NCBI GenBank assembly: GCA_036365515.1
Contig: CM070873.1
Coordinates: 217,109,376-217,173,375 of the forward strand
Direction of reading: 5' to 3'
Length of the DNA: 64,000 nucleotides
DNA from: Torymus aiolomorphi
Lineage: Eukaryota > Arthropoda > Insecta > Hymenoptera > Torymidae
Shown piece after piece: positions 26,001 to 36,719 of the stretch (positions within the stretch are counted from its first letter, which is position 1; each line of letters opens with the position of its first letter). The notes below the pieces were generated by a model. It did no database searches and was not told the origin of the DNA. It was given only the letters and a program-made list of their open reading frames with translations. A program made the translations under genes and the position numbers.

Positions 26001-26125
26001 CACTGCGATACCGGCCGATGCCCAAGCAAATCGACTGGCAAGCTAGCACGTTGATATTACTTATTATCATCTTTACCGCATTATTAGCCTTCATTGTCTG
26101 GTTAGTTAAACTATTTTTACTGTGA
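18081..26125 (+). CDS. BOK-like Bcl-2 family apoptosis regulator (Buffy/Debcl class)
   Basis: Coding exons are 18081-18202 (tentative), 18803-19139, 25464-25913 and 25991-26125 (TGA 26123-26125). All have AG/GT borders and compatible phases, giving about 347 residues, or 290 if translation starts at 18852. The 450-bp exon holds the Bcl-2 fold. It has a BH3-like LSAVGAELEKMH, BH1 ECNWAKIVALYAVAGGMAV followed by DCVRQGKPEF, and BH2 AAWIQANGGW. The last exon ends in a hydrophobic anchor, LILLIIIFTALLAF, with a basic residue near the end, fitting tail insertion into a mitochondrial or ER membrane. The spacing and DCVRQ motif match BOK rather than BCL2 or BAX. In the BH3 the usual acidic residue after Gly is Ala. 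A gypsy remnant and CT-rich DNA fill the 6.3-kb intron 19140-25463. Confidence 0.88.
19140..19925. other. BOK intron, unremarkable part
   Basis: AT-rich, with a poly-G run of about 13 G at 19669-19680. No coding or RNA feature seen. Confidence 0.5.
19926..20475. repeat. CT-rich low-complexity tract, left block
   Basis: Degenerate TCTCTGTCTCT sequence with a pure (CT)n core at about 20022-20086. The same type of DNA resumes right of the gypsy element (23407-24235), so the retroelement landed inside one CT-rich block. Open frames here are repeat translations. Confidence 0.9.
20503..20727 (-). repeat. 3' LTR of the gypsy remnant
   Basis: 225 bp with TGTTA...TAACA ends. On the - strand it begins TGTTATGTGTTCG and ends GTAACA. 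Those first bases are repeated at the far end of the element (23390-23402), which confirms the boundary. Confidence 0.88.
20728..20745 (-). other. Polypurine tract
   Basis: On the - strand, GAAAGAAGGGGGAATAA lies immediately before the 3' LTR, the expected position and composition for the plus-strand primer of an LTR element. Confidence 0.8.
21333..23396 (-). pseudogene. Gypsy pol remnant: partial RT, RNase H, integrase
   Basis: Reading leftward, the partial reverse transcriptase has YLDDVMV and YLGHIVS and is interrupted by an in-frame stop at 23112-23114. RNase H follows (ILDTDASDHGIGAVL, RRELLAVV, RTDHSALTWLL). Next come the integrase zinc-binding region (a GGHFG histidine and CRSCSVC) and a catalytic core with VQMDILGPFP and HTDQGRNFDS. 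A pair of compensating frameshifts disturbs about 50 codons of the integrase core (roughly 21.59-21.75 kb), and another ends the frame near 21333. The 5' half of RT, protease and gag are missing. It cannot be functional as it stands. Confidence 0.92.
23407..24235. repeat. CT-rich low-complexity tract, right block
   Basis: Degenerate TCTCTGTCTCT DNA. It includes three near-identical units of about 51 bp containing GTCTCTCGTTCTACCTTTCT at 23970-24110. It continues the block at 19926-20475 across the gypsy insertion. Confidence 0.9.
24440..24920. repeat. Purine-rich GGGAGCGG repeat block
   Basis: A GC-rich stretch built on GGGAGCGG. A unit containing CTACTGTTTCTATTGA and TTTTACGT occurs twice (about 24645-24685 and 24858-24895). 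It codes for nothing recognisable and lies in the BOK intron. Confidence 0.75.
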
Positions 26126-26633
26126 ATTTTTATTTATCCTCTTACGGAATATGTATAATTATTTTATGTTAATTAAATTCTATTTTAACTAAAATAAATA
26201 TTACTCTTATTAATTCTTTTTTCATTTTTCTGACCATTACCTGATCCCTAAAACTTTAGTCGGATAGGATGAAGAAACAAAGTGATAGTTGAAAGATTAT
26301 TATTTTATCACATGGCCTAATAAACATAGCTACTTTGCAAATATAGATTGTTTCCAATATTATTTCGAAACTTTCTAATTATTTAAACTTATTTAATATT
26401 AATATTAATAATGTTATAAAAACATTGCGACTACTTTAGCTATGTCATAGTAGAAGTAAACATTATAGAATTTTATTATAGGTACGCCTCTTGTGATTAT
26501 GTGAGACTGTAATATGCAACGAAAAAGACAATGGACACTAACTAACTATAAACTTTAACTAACATTATAAAATATTGCAAGTTAATAAACAGGAATATTG
26601 TGAAATAAAGTTTATTTAAGTTTTTTTAAATAT
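26126..26633 (+). other. BOK 3' UTR and downstream DNA
   Basis: AT-rich sequence after the stop, with AATAAA-like signals near 26190. No further exon seen before the IFT80-derived duplicate begins. Confidence 0.5.
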
Positions 26634-27369
26634 AAAGGTTATAAATTTTAAATTTTTCGAAAAGCATGACAAAAGTAATCAAAAGATCAGAAGTTGTGGT
26701 GTTAATAAATCATAATATAGAATTATGTACAATTCAAGCATTAGTTAAAAGTTGAAGTATGTACTTCAAAAAACTTGTCCATATATATCTACACTGAAAA
26801 AAAAGATTTGTTGTTTCAACTAAATATTTAGTAAAATATTTAGTAAAGTTATCTTTAGTTAAATCAACTAAATATTTCTCTGAAACAACTACATAAAGAG
26901 TAAAATCAACTAAATTATTTAGTTAAAATAATAATTAGTAAATTTAATTAAACATTTAGTTACTTCAAATATGGTATGGTTGATTCAATTAAAAGGTTTC
27001 ATTGAAAGAACTAAATTCGTTTTCTTGAAACAAGAAAATAACTTCAAATAAATGTTTATTGTTTTTAGCAAAATCAATTGGTAGAGTTAACGAAATATTT
27101 ACTTAAATCAAATAACTGAAATATTGATGAACCCAATCTCTAAAAACAAATAAATGTTTGTTTGAAACAACTACATATTTGGTTGATTTAAACAATTAAA
27201 AACAAGGAAATATCTCCGACGCATTAACTAAACCATTCATTCCTTTAACAAATATTTTGTTAACTCAACTATTTATTTAGTAACTTCGACAGCATGATTT
27301 TGTTCAACTAGCTAAAGGATTTATTAAAGAATCGAATCCTAATTTACAAAATCTTTACTTGTTACTACT

Positions 27370-29350
27370 AACTATTTCATAGATTCAAATAAATAAATTA
27401 GTTGAAGTGCCAATATCTGTATATCCAAATATGTTGTCATTCTTACTAAATACTTACTTGTTTTGAAGAAACCTTTTATTTCACCGACAAGATATTTAGT
27501 AACTGCAACTAACAGGTTTTGCAATATGAACAAAAGTGATTCGATAATTTTCTTCTCTCGTCAATCAAACGTTTCCTTGATTTGACTAAATATTTCTTAG
27601 AAGATACTAAATATTAATTAGATTTAACTAAATGTTTAGTTAAATAAGCACTATGACAATAAAAAAGTATGTAGTTAATTTGACTACATATTTCTTGGTT
27701 TCAAATAAACCTTTTGTTAAAAGGACAAACTGCGTACTTCAATCTACACAACTATTTCCTTATCCCAACCAAAATTTAGTTAAAAACTTTCTCTTACTCT
27801 TATTAAGTTACAATTAGTTGACTTGAATAAATGTTTGTTCGGTCTGACTAAAAAATTAGTTAAAATGCCAGTGTCTTTGTATCCAAATACGTTCTCATTC
27901 TTACTAAATACTTAGTTGTTTTAAACAAACATTTTATTAAACCGACAAGATATTTAGTAACTGCAACTAACAGGTTTTGCAATCTGAACAAAAATGATTC
28001 GTCAATTTTCTTCCCTCGTCTATCAAACGTTTCCTTGATTTGACTAAATATTTCTTAGACGACAATAAATATTAATTAGATTTAACTAAATGTTTAGTTA
28101 AACAAGCACTATGAAAATATAAAAGAATGTAGTTAATTGGACTACATATTTCTTGGTTTCAAATAAATCTTTTGTTAAAAGGAGTAATTGCGTGCTTCTA
28201 TCTACAAAACTATTTCCTCACCCCAACAAAATATTGGTTAAAAAATTTCTCTCCCGATTTCTAAGTTACAATTAGTCAACTTAAATAAATGTTTGTTAGG
28301 TCTAACTAATAAATTAGTTGAAATGCCAATGTCTTTGTATCCAAATATGTTGTCATTCTTACTAAATGTTTACTTGTTTTAAACAAACATTTTATTAAGC
28401 CGACAAGATATTTAGTAACTGTAAGTAACAGGTTTTGCGATCTGAACGAAAATGATTCGCGATTTTCTTCTCTCGTCAATCAAACGTTTCCTTAATTTGA
28501 CTAAATATTTCTTAGATTACAATAAATAACTATTAAATTTAACTAAATGTTTAGTTAAACAAGCACTATGACAATATAAAAGAATGTAGTTAATTTGACT
28601 ACGTATTTTTTGGTTTCAAATAAATCTTTTGTTAAAAGGTGTAATTGCGTGCTTCTATCTACAAAACTATTTCCTCACACCAACAAAATATTGGTTAAAA
28701 AATTTGTCTCGCGATTACTAAGTTACAATTAGTCAACTCAAATAACTGTTTGTTAGGTCTGACTAATAAATTAGTTGAAATTCCAATGTCTTTGTATCCA
28801 AATATGTTGTCATTCTTATTAAATATTTACTTGTTTTAAATAAACATTTTATTAAGCCGACAGGATATTTAGTAACTGCAACTAACAGGTTTTGCAATCT
28901 GAACAAAAATGATTCATGAATTTTCTTCTCTCGTCAATCAAACGTTTCCCTGATTTGACTAAATATTTCTTAGACGACAATAAAGATTAATTAGATTTAA
29001 CTAAATGTTTAGTTAAACAAGCACTATGACAATATAAAAGAATGTAGTTAATTTGACTACATATTTCTTTGTTTCAAATAAATCTTTGTTAAAAGGAGTA
29101 ACTGCGTACTTCTGTCTACAAAACTATTTCCTCACACCAACAAAATATTGGTTAAAAAATTTGTCTCGCGATTACTAAGTTACAATTAGTCAACTTAAAT
29201 AAATGTTTGTTAGGTCTGACTAATAAATTATTTGAAATGCCAATGTCTTTGTATCCAAATATTTTGTCATTCTTACTAAATGTTTACTTGTTTTAAACAA
29301 ACATTTTATTAAGCCGACAAGATATTTAGTAACTGTAACTAACAGGTTTT
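27370..29350. repeat. 458-bp tandem array
   Basis: The landmark CATTCTTACT (and close variants) recurs near 27438, 27895, 28353, 28811 and 29268, giving spacings of 457, 458, 458 and 457 bp. Whole units align, including AACTAACAGGTTTTGCAAT and CGTCAATCAAACGTTTCC. About four and a half copies, with no insertions of note. Confidence 0.9.
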
Positions 29351-29630
29351 ACAATCTAAAATGTTGATGCCGGTAAGGTAGAGATCGTGTCGGTACTTCA
29401 CACGGCCTTTTATATTAAAGTTTACTAAATATTTCATAGTTTCAAATAAATCGTTAGTTACAAATGATGAGTTACACACATATTATTGAGTTTATAAATC
29501 ATTAATTAAAATGTAATTAAGAATGTATATTAATTATAAGAATATAATTAATTATTAGATTGATGTGCGCGATATTTTACATTTACATGCAACTCTATAC
29601 TTAGTTAAAATTGAAATTTTGTAGGGTACA

Positions 29631-29704
29631 AGCGTTGCGTAGCGTAGCGGTTAGAGCGTTAGCCTTGTAATCCGAGGGTCCCGAGTTCGATCCCACCTTA
29701 GGTC
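29631..29704 (+). tRNA. tRNA-like sequence (SINE head or tRNA pseudogene)
   Basis: It has an A-box-like TAGCGTAGCGG at 29640-29650 and a B-box-like GAGTTCGATCC at 29683-29693, spaced as in a tRNA. CTTGTAA sits in the anticodon-loop position, which would give TGT (Thr). The anticodon and T stems pair poorly, so it is not a sound tRNA gene. TTTTTT follows at about 29710, suiting Pol III termination. Probably a tRNA-derived SINE fragment inside the 4.1-kb element. Confidence 0.5.
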
Positions 29705-30169
29705 AAAAATTTTTTCTGCGTTTTTTTCTGTTAGATAATATGTAAATGCGAAATTGCGAGCGATAATTAATATAAATTAATGCGAATATGTAATAATAAT
29801 TTGATTTAATATTAATAAAATTACTATATAATAACTATGCAGAATCCATATTAAGTTACAGGAGTTCAGGAAAAATCACCAACTTCAATGCGGATGGTTG
29901 TACGAAAAGGCTACAAGGAAGAAAAAACTTTTATTTCAAAATTATTAAAAAAAAAATTTTTATAATTTTTTTGAAATAATTAGCAAAATATTTTGTAAAA
30001 TTGACTAAACAGTTAGTTGATTCAACAAATCATTTATTCATATTTATTAAATATTTCGTTAATCTAATGCAGCGGTTAGTTAGTATCATAAAATATTTCA
30101 CTGTTTTAATTAAATGTTTAGTAATTACAAACAAGTATTTAGTCAACATAATTGAATAATTTATCAAAC

Positions 30170-30800
30170 AAGATAAATTGTTAGTTAATACAATGAATCG
30201 TTTAGTCAGTTTCACAAAATTATTTATTGCTCCAGGTAAATAGTAATTTCGGTAAAATGTTTTGTCAAATTGATTAAGTATTTCATTGATCTTAATAATC
30301 TGTTAGTTCATCCAATGAATCGTTTAGTCAATTTCATAAAATATTTTGTTGCACCAGAAAAATATTTTGTAATTTCAAGAAAATTTATAGTCAAATTGAT
30401 TAGGTATTTCATTGTTCTTAATAACCCGTTAGTTGATGGAATGAATTATTTAGTCAATTTCATAAAATATTTTGTTGCTCCAGATAAATGTTTTGTAATT
30501 TGAATAAAATATTTTATCAAATTGATTAAATATTTCGTTGTTCTTAATAACTAATTAGTTTGTGCAATGAATCGTTTAGTCAATTTTATAAACTATTTTG
30601 TTGCTTTAATTAAATATTTAGTCATTTCAATACAATATTTTATAGAATTCATTTAATATTTTATCAATCTAAATAACCTGTTAGTTGATACAATGAATCG
30701 TTTAGTTAACTTCATAAAATATTTCTTTATTTTTAGTAAATATTTAGTTCATGTAACTAAATATTTTGTTATTTTAAATAACTAAATTAGCGGATTCAAT
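30170..30800. repeat. About 126-bp tandem array
   Basis: The phrase CAATGAATCGTTTAGTCA (with variants) recurs near 30190, 30315, 30440, 30567 and 30693. The units share ATAAAATATTTTGTTGC and a TTCTTAATAAC ending. The translations it yields (for example at 30270-30503) are not genes. Confidence 0.82.
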
Positions 30801-31430
30801 ATAATATTTAATTAGCAGGCTCTAATGAAATCATGTAGTTGTTTCAACTAAATATTTACTTGAAACTACCAATATTTTTTTTCAGTGTACAGATTTATGT
30901 GTTTAAGTTATAATTTTTTGGAGTACAATGTAAATTATTGTTATTTTTTAATAGATTCTTACTTTAACCTTGCCTATATTTACACATATAATACGTACAT
31001 TATAAAAAATAAACAAACATCAGAAATTTAATCTTTATCGGACGTAAGAGATTTCTCAACTCAGTAGTACTTTTGATGGAATCTTGCCTATGAAGTTCCT
31101 GTTTTCCTCTCTCTCTTCCTTATGCTCTTTCGCCTTTTCCCTTTTTTTATTTTTTTCAGTCTTGTTCGTCTTATCTCTTTACTTGTCTTTTTCAACCTCT
31201 CCCGTCTTTTCTCTTTCTTTGTCCTTTTCAGCTTCTTTCGTCTTATCTCCGTCCTTGACCTTCTCAGTCCCCTTCTCCTTTTCCGTAACCTTCTAGAATA
31301 GCAACAAATTTTATGATTCGATTCACTGGCAATTCCAGCATGATAGTATTAGAAACTATTACAGACGCAACAACTGCTCTTTTAGCTTGGGATTTCCCGA
31401 TGTTCGATTGTACGGCCAGGAAACCTTCCT

Positions 31431-32640
31431 TCTTTTACCCTAAGAACTCTTCTAATAAATAATATACAAACTCTACATCTCCACCAAATTTCAAAGAAAT
31501 TAAAACAATTTCAATGTAGTTATATTATATTGTGCGACAACAAAGAAAGTCATTTTCAAAAATACTAAAATTTTAAATATCAAACATTTCAAAAAATAAT
31601 CATATAATCTGGATGAAATTTTACACAGGTATTGCCTATATCGCATACAAAATAGTCTATAAATATCAAGCTGATACATGAAGTCATCATTGAGAAATTA
31701 CGATTTTGAAAAAAACCGTAAAAGAATTTTAACCTTAAATATGTCTAAAAATTATGAGACAATTCTTTTATCTAAAGGACTTATACGATAATATATAGAC
31801 TCTACATCTCCACAAAATTTTGACATGATTAAACCAGATTTTGTTTTCTCTAGTTATCATGCGACAAAGAAAATAACTTTGTAAAATACAAAAATTTTCA
31901 AAATCAAATATCTCAAAAAGTAATCGTACGATATTGATGAAAATTCGCACACATATCTATATCACATACAAAACTGTCTATAAATTTGGAGCTGATACAT
32001 GGAGCCGTTCTCGAGAAATTACGATTTGAAAAAAAAGTTAAAAAAATTTTAACCTCAAATATTTCTGAAATTTCTGGACTAATCATTTTGCCCAAAAAAC
32101 TCGACCAAGAGCTATCCAAAATCTACCTCTACAAGGAATTTCAAAGCGATTAAGTCAATTTTACTCCCGTAATCGTTGGACATACAAAACTTATTTTTTT
32201 CACATTTTAATTTTTTTCTCAAAAACTAGTCAACAAAATGAATTCAAATTTTTACAGATTATAGTTATTTATATTCTGCATTATAATGATTTTTCTCAAG
32301 AAAATTAACCGTTTAGTTTAGGAGTTATAAGCTTTTAAAAAAAACGTTTTTTTTAATACCAAAAGAACCGTGATAGCTAGAGAATTTTTTTTAGAAAATA
32401 TAGGTATTTTAATGCTCTTTCGAATGCTATCCATTCGATTCAAATATCTCGATCTTATCATTAGAAAAAAGCAAAAATCGACTTTGAGATAATTGAAAAT
32501 TCGAAATAAAACAAAAACGCATCGGCGAATCAAAATCCAAATTTTTGACCCGCCATCATACAAAAAAATAAAAAAACAGAAACTTGTCCGGTCAAAATCG
32601 ATCGAGTAGAAGCTGAGATCCAGGCCTACACACACATACA

Positions 32641-32671
<31 letters not shown>

Positions 32672-32785
32672 GCGCGCACGCACACACACGCACGCACGCA
32701 CGCATGCACGCACGCACACACGATTTTACAATAACTCAAAAAATTACTATCACAAAGCTTCCTCTAGGAGGCAGCAAAAATTAAA
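31431..32785. repeat. Dispersed repeat R1, copy 1
   Basis: AT-rich, with internal units of about 320 bp (ATTACGATTT...TTTTAACC, CTCTACATCTCC) and then a CA/CG-rich microsatellite at 32629-32722. It ends in the hairpin-like AAGCTTCCTCTAGGAGGCAGC. The same order recurs at 36720-38238 and, truncated, at 40537-40682. A terminal hairpin without coding capacity suggests a non-autonomous element, type unknown. Confidence 0.7.
32629..32722. repeat. (CA)n/(CG)n microsatellite
   Basis: CACACA passing into CGCGCGCG and back to CACGCACG. It is alternating purine-pyrimidine throughout. Confidence 0.95.
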
Positions 32786-32849
32786 AGCATGGATTATATC
32801 CAATATTCACTAATACTTCTTATATCTATCTATATTATATAGGTGTAAG

Positions 32850-32945
32850 GCTCAAAATGGGTAACCACCCTCTCAACCCCCTCCATCCCCTCCACGCCCC
32901 CCTCCACCGAACTCTCCACCTACCCCTCCACCTATTCCTCCATAC
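32850..32945. repeat. C-rich pyrimidine tract
   Basis: Repeated CCCCTCCA/CCCTCCAC units with almost no G. Simple low-complexity DNA. Confidence 0.75.
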
Positions 32946-32984
32946 CTAATTCATTTCTCATATTATGTTAAAAATTTTATATAG

Positions 32985-33805
32985 TGTGTTTCCGGATTCG
33001 CTGGTAATGAATCAGAACTCAGATTTTGAGAATTCAAAATGGCGGATCTAAAATGGCGGCCATATATTCAAATATTACAGGAATTTGCTGAAAATTGTAT
33101 ATACGGAATTTCTGGATTCGTAGATTACGAATCTCAACTGATTTTGAAAATACAAAGTAGAGGATCAAAAATGTCGGCTAAAAGTTGAAATATATTACTG
33201 GATTTTGCTCAAAATTATATATAGGAGGTATCTGGATGGGCTGATTATGAATCTGAACTCATATTTTGCCAAATCAAAATGGCGGCCAAATATTGAAATA
33301 TTACTGAATTTTGCAATTGTATATGGCGGATTTCCGGATTCGCATAATGACGAATCTGAACTCGGATTTTGAAAATTAAAATTGGCGGACCCAAGACGGC
33401 GGCCATATGTTCAAATATTACTGGAATTTGCTGAAAATTGTATATACGGAATTTCTGGATTCGCGGATTACGAATCTAAACTCAGATTTTGAAAATCCAC
33501 AATAGTGGACCCAAGATGGCGGTCAACAATTGAAATTTTACTGAAATTTGCTAAGAATTGTACATACGGAATTTCTGGATTCGCTGATTACGAATCTGAA
33601 CTCAGATTTTGAAAATCCACAATAGTGGACCCAAGATGGCGGTCAACAATTGAAATTTTACCGGAATTTGCTAAGAATTGTACATACGGGATTTCTGGAT
33701 TCGCTGATTACGAATCTGAACTCATATTTTGCCAAATCAAAATAGCGGCCAAAATTGAAATATTACTGAATTTTGCAATTGTATATGGAGGATTTCTGGA
33801 TTCCC
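32985..33805. repeat. About 120-bp tandem repeat with GGCGG motifs
   Basis: Six to seven diverged units share TTTCTGGATTCG, ACGAATCTGAACTC, GATTTTGAAAAT and CAAGATGGCGG. Two neighbouring units (about 33480-33720) are nearly identical. A frame at 33625-33894 is a translation of the array. Confidence 0.87.
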
Positions 33806-33839
33806 ATGATGGCGAACAGGGTTGCGAGTACTTAATTCC

Positions 33840-34150
33840 CGGAGGCCATAAATTCCTCTTCAAGTCCGAAATTCCGACGTGTTTTCGGACTTGATCGAAA
33901 TCAAGTCCGAAATCACCTTAGAATTCCGGACTTGAGAGTGGTCAAGTCCGAAATTACGTCGGAATTCCGGACTTGATGAGTGTCAATTCCGACGTGTTTT
34001 CGGATTTGAGAAGGATGACGTCCGAAATTCTGAAGTGCTTTCGGAATTGACTGCCATCAAGTCCGGAATTCCGACATGATTTCGGACTTGATTCCGATCA
34101 AGTCCGAAAACACGGTGCATTTCCGGAATTCAGGATGCAACGAGTCCGAA
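33840..34150. repeat. Subterminal palindromic repeats, left arm
   Basis: About seven units of roughly 43 bp alternate CAAGTCCGAAATTCCGAC with its inverse TTTCGGACTTGA. The same block lies inverted at 39130-39360. Such arrays near transposon ends often serve as transposase binding sites; that role is inference. Confidence 0.82.
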
Positions 34151-34379
34151 TTCCGAATAATTATTTTTTTTAGACTTTTCTGAGACGTACAAAGCTAACA
34201 GATCTTATCACAACAACGCTCAACGAAAGACTTAAGTTTAAGAAGTAACTTTTTAATATTTTATTCAACTCACTGCCGTATAATTAAATGCTCTGTTATA
34301 CAATCTTTAACTAATTAATGAAAACTTTTACAGGTACTTTCATGCATTTGGCATTAATTTAATTAAATCTCATGATACC

Positions 34380-35330
34380 TTAGAGGTTTTTTGACCCGCT
34401 GAACACGTTTTCGATGACTATTTCGGTTTACGATAAAATCCTCATGCACAGGAGATGATTTTCTCGTAAATCATAACATCAAGTGCACATTTCACGGTAC
34501 CTGGGGGGTTTTTCGATATGCTGAACACGTTTTCGATGACTATGTCGGTGTACGACGAAATCTTGATGCCCAGAAGATGATTTTCTCGCGTATCATAGCA
34601 TCTAGTGCGAATTTCACGGCACCTGGGGGATTTTTCGACTTGTTGCACACGTATTTGATGACTATTTGGGTGTACAACTAAACCCTCGTGTCTAGGAGAT
34701 CATTTTCTCGCCATTTAGCATCTAGTACATATTTCATGGTACCTGGGGAGTTTTTCGACCCGCTGAACACGTTCCTGACGACAATTTTGCTCTCTAACGA
34801 AATCCTCATGCCCAGGAGATGATGTTCGTGAAAATCCTCGCATCTACTGCCCATTTCATGGTACCGGGGGGGTTATTCGACCCGCTGAACACGTTTTTGT
34901 TGACTATTTCGGTGTACAATTAAACTCTTATGCCTAGGAGATGTTTTTCTCGCAATTTAGCATCTAGTAAAAATTTCATGGTACCGGGGGGTTTTTCGAC
35001 CCGCTGGGCACAGTCTTGTCAACTATTTTGATCTACTCGCGTTCATAGCATCCAGTGGGGATTTCAGGGTACCTGGGGTTTTTTTTTGACCCGCTGAACA
35101 CGTTCTTTACGACTATTTTACTCTACGACGAAATCCTCGTGCCTAGAAGATGATTTTCTCGCTAATTCTCGCACATTTCACGGTACCTGGGAGATTTTTC
35201 GACCTGTTGAACACGTTTCTGAGGATTATTTCGGTGTACTACTACAGTCTTATACCCAAGAGACGATTTCGTTGCGCATCATAGCATGCAGCGCAAATGA
35301 CATCGTACCGGGGTTTTTCGAAGTCCAAAG
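34380..35330. repeat. About 118-bp minisatellite, left arm (about 8 units)
   Basis: Units share CGCTGAACACGTT, CCCAGGAGATGATTTTCTCG and CACGGTACCTGGGG, at about 34401, 34519, 34640, 34764, 34886, 35007, 35095 and 35209. The frame at 34442-34648 on the - strand is a repeat translation. Confidence 0.87.
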
Positions 35331-36719
35331 CTATTATAGCCATGTGATGCTAAACAAAACTCGTATAGACATCAGCCGAAAAAGTAGATGGAGTCAATCT
35401 TCATACGTCGGCTGAGGGGAACGAGGTACCAACTCGGGCGAGATTGTGGGAAGCTACCAACTCGCATGGTTGGCTTTTTAATTTTTTAACAAGCTTTTGG
35501 AGAGGCCAACAAATATTCCATACAAAAGCGGTTAGGGGTGCCTTAGTCACAAAAGACAACAAATTGAGTTAGGTTTAGATGTACCGACTGATACATAAAA
35601 GAATTAAAAAACCGCTGCCAATACATTGGCACCTAGCTTCCTTAAAATAATGTATTTATTCATTTTTTTTTAATTTTTTATAACAATAATTAATTGTATC
35701 ATACCCAATTTTCTTTATGAATATTCGTAATAAATTAATATATATTTTTCGAAAATTCATTCTTGTTACTCTTTTTCTCGTGCGACAACCCGATATTTTT
35801 ATAAATCAATTTTTTCAAAATATTATCACATGTTCAATTAGTTTTATTTTAAACCTCAAATATCTTTCGTCGTAATAGTTCGATTTTATTGGGCAACAAA
35901 TTCAGTTTGAAGATATAAAAAAAATATATCTCTCCTAAATTTTAGGACTATTGGTTGATTTTCTTAATATTGTTATCGCGTGACAACAAAACTCCTACTT
36001 TTTTATAAAACATTGTTTTTTTAAAAAACAAATAAAGATAATCTTTTGAAATTTCAACCAAATATATTCTTCAATGAGTATAATAAGTGGTTAAAACTTG
36101 AAGTCGATAAATCAATTATTATTTGAAAAATTTATTAAATAATTTTGAGCACATTTTCGTTAATAATAAATGACAGAGTGAAGATAATTTAAATGTTAAA
36201 AAAAAGAAAATGTACATAATTTAAATACCTTTCAATAAAAATTTATGATGTTAAGTAATAATATCTGTAACATATTAAACAAGTGGCTGACAACGGTTGC
36301 GTTTACCCTATTATTATATTATTATCAACAAAATGCTCATTAATTAAATTTTTTTTTTTCAAATAACATGTGTATAATATAATAACTGTTTTATACATAA
36401 AACACAAATAATACAAATTAAACACAATCATAATCGTTAATATAGTGAAGATTATGTGACAAAATGCTACATGTTGTGTGTACACCATAATTTTTTAACA
36501 AACTTTCGCTGAATGTGCATAACTTGTCCACTCTTCTACAACTTGTTCTATACAAAAAATTTCGATATTTTGAGTAAAAAATAAAGATAATTTTTTGAAA
36601 TTTCAACCAAATATATTCTTCAATGAGTAAAATAAGTGGTTAAAACTTGATCGCGTTGTAAATTACCCTCAATAAAAAACAAAAGCAAGTGAACAACATG
36701 CACGCATAGCACGTGTTAT

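Larger units (their letters stand above)
26792..30887. mobile_element. 4096-bp TA-flanked element built of satellite DNA
   Basis: Its ends are inverted: CACTGAAAAAAAAGATTTG at the left and, reverse-complemented, CACTGAAAAAAAATATTGG at the right. Both continue with GTTTCAA and TAAATATTTAGT for about 45 bp. It is flanked by TA on both sides (26790-26791, 30888-30889). The paralogous site near 51905 in the intact IFT80 copy is empty with a single TA, which proves insertion. TA duplication fits the Tc1/mariner-pogo superfamily. No transposase is present. The inside is variants of TAAATATTTAGT, organised as a 458-bp tandem array, a tRNA-like segment and a 126-bp tandem array. Confidence 0.87.
26634..31430 (-). 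pseudogene. Duplicated IFT80 3' end, split by a 4.1-kb transposon
   Basis: 26634-26791 plus 30888-31430 align along their length with about 51748-52440, the 3' end and downstream flank of the intact IFT80 gene, in the same orientation. The copy keeps the last intron, so it arose by DNA duplication, not retroposition. It is dead: the last-exon frame (31028-31307) has a stop where the functional copy reads Lys-Glu (AAG GAA against AAG TAA). The donor of the preceding exon has also lost GT (AAAAAGGTACTTG against AAAAGAGCAGTTG). Similarity stops at about 31430, where a dispersed repeat begins. Confidence 0.88.

Noticed and set aside
27370..29350. Tandem array considered as CRISPR
   Set aside because: Units are 458 bp and contiguous, with no short repeat and unique-spacer pattern, and the genome is animal.
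29631..29704. Functional tRNA-Thr gene
   Set aside because: Anticodon and T stems do not pair well. Only the A- and B-box-like motifs survive.
35611..35645. TGCCAATACATTGGCA palindrome as a regulatory operator
   Set aside because: The same palindrome occurs at about 42387 with shared flanks, so it belongs to a dispersed repeat.
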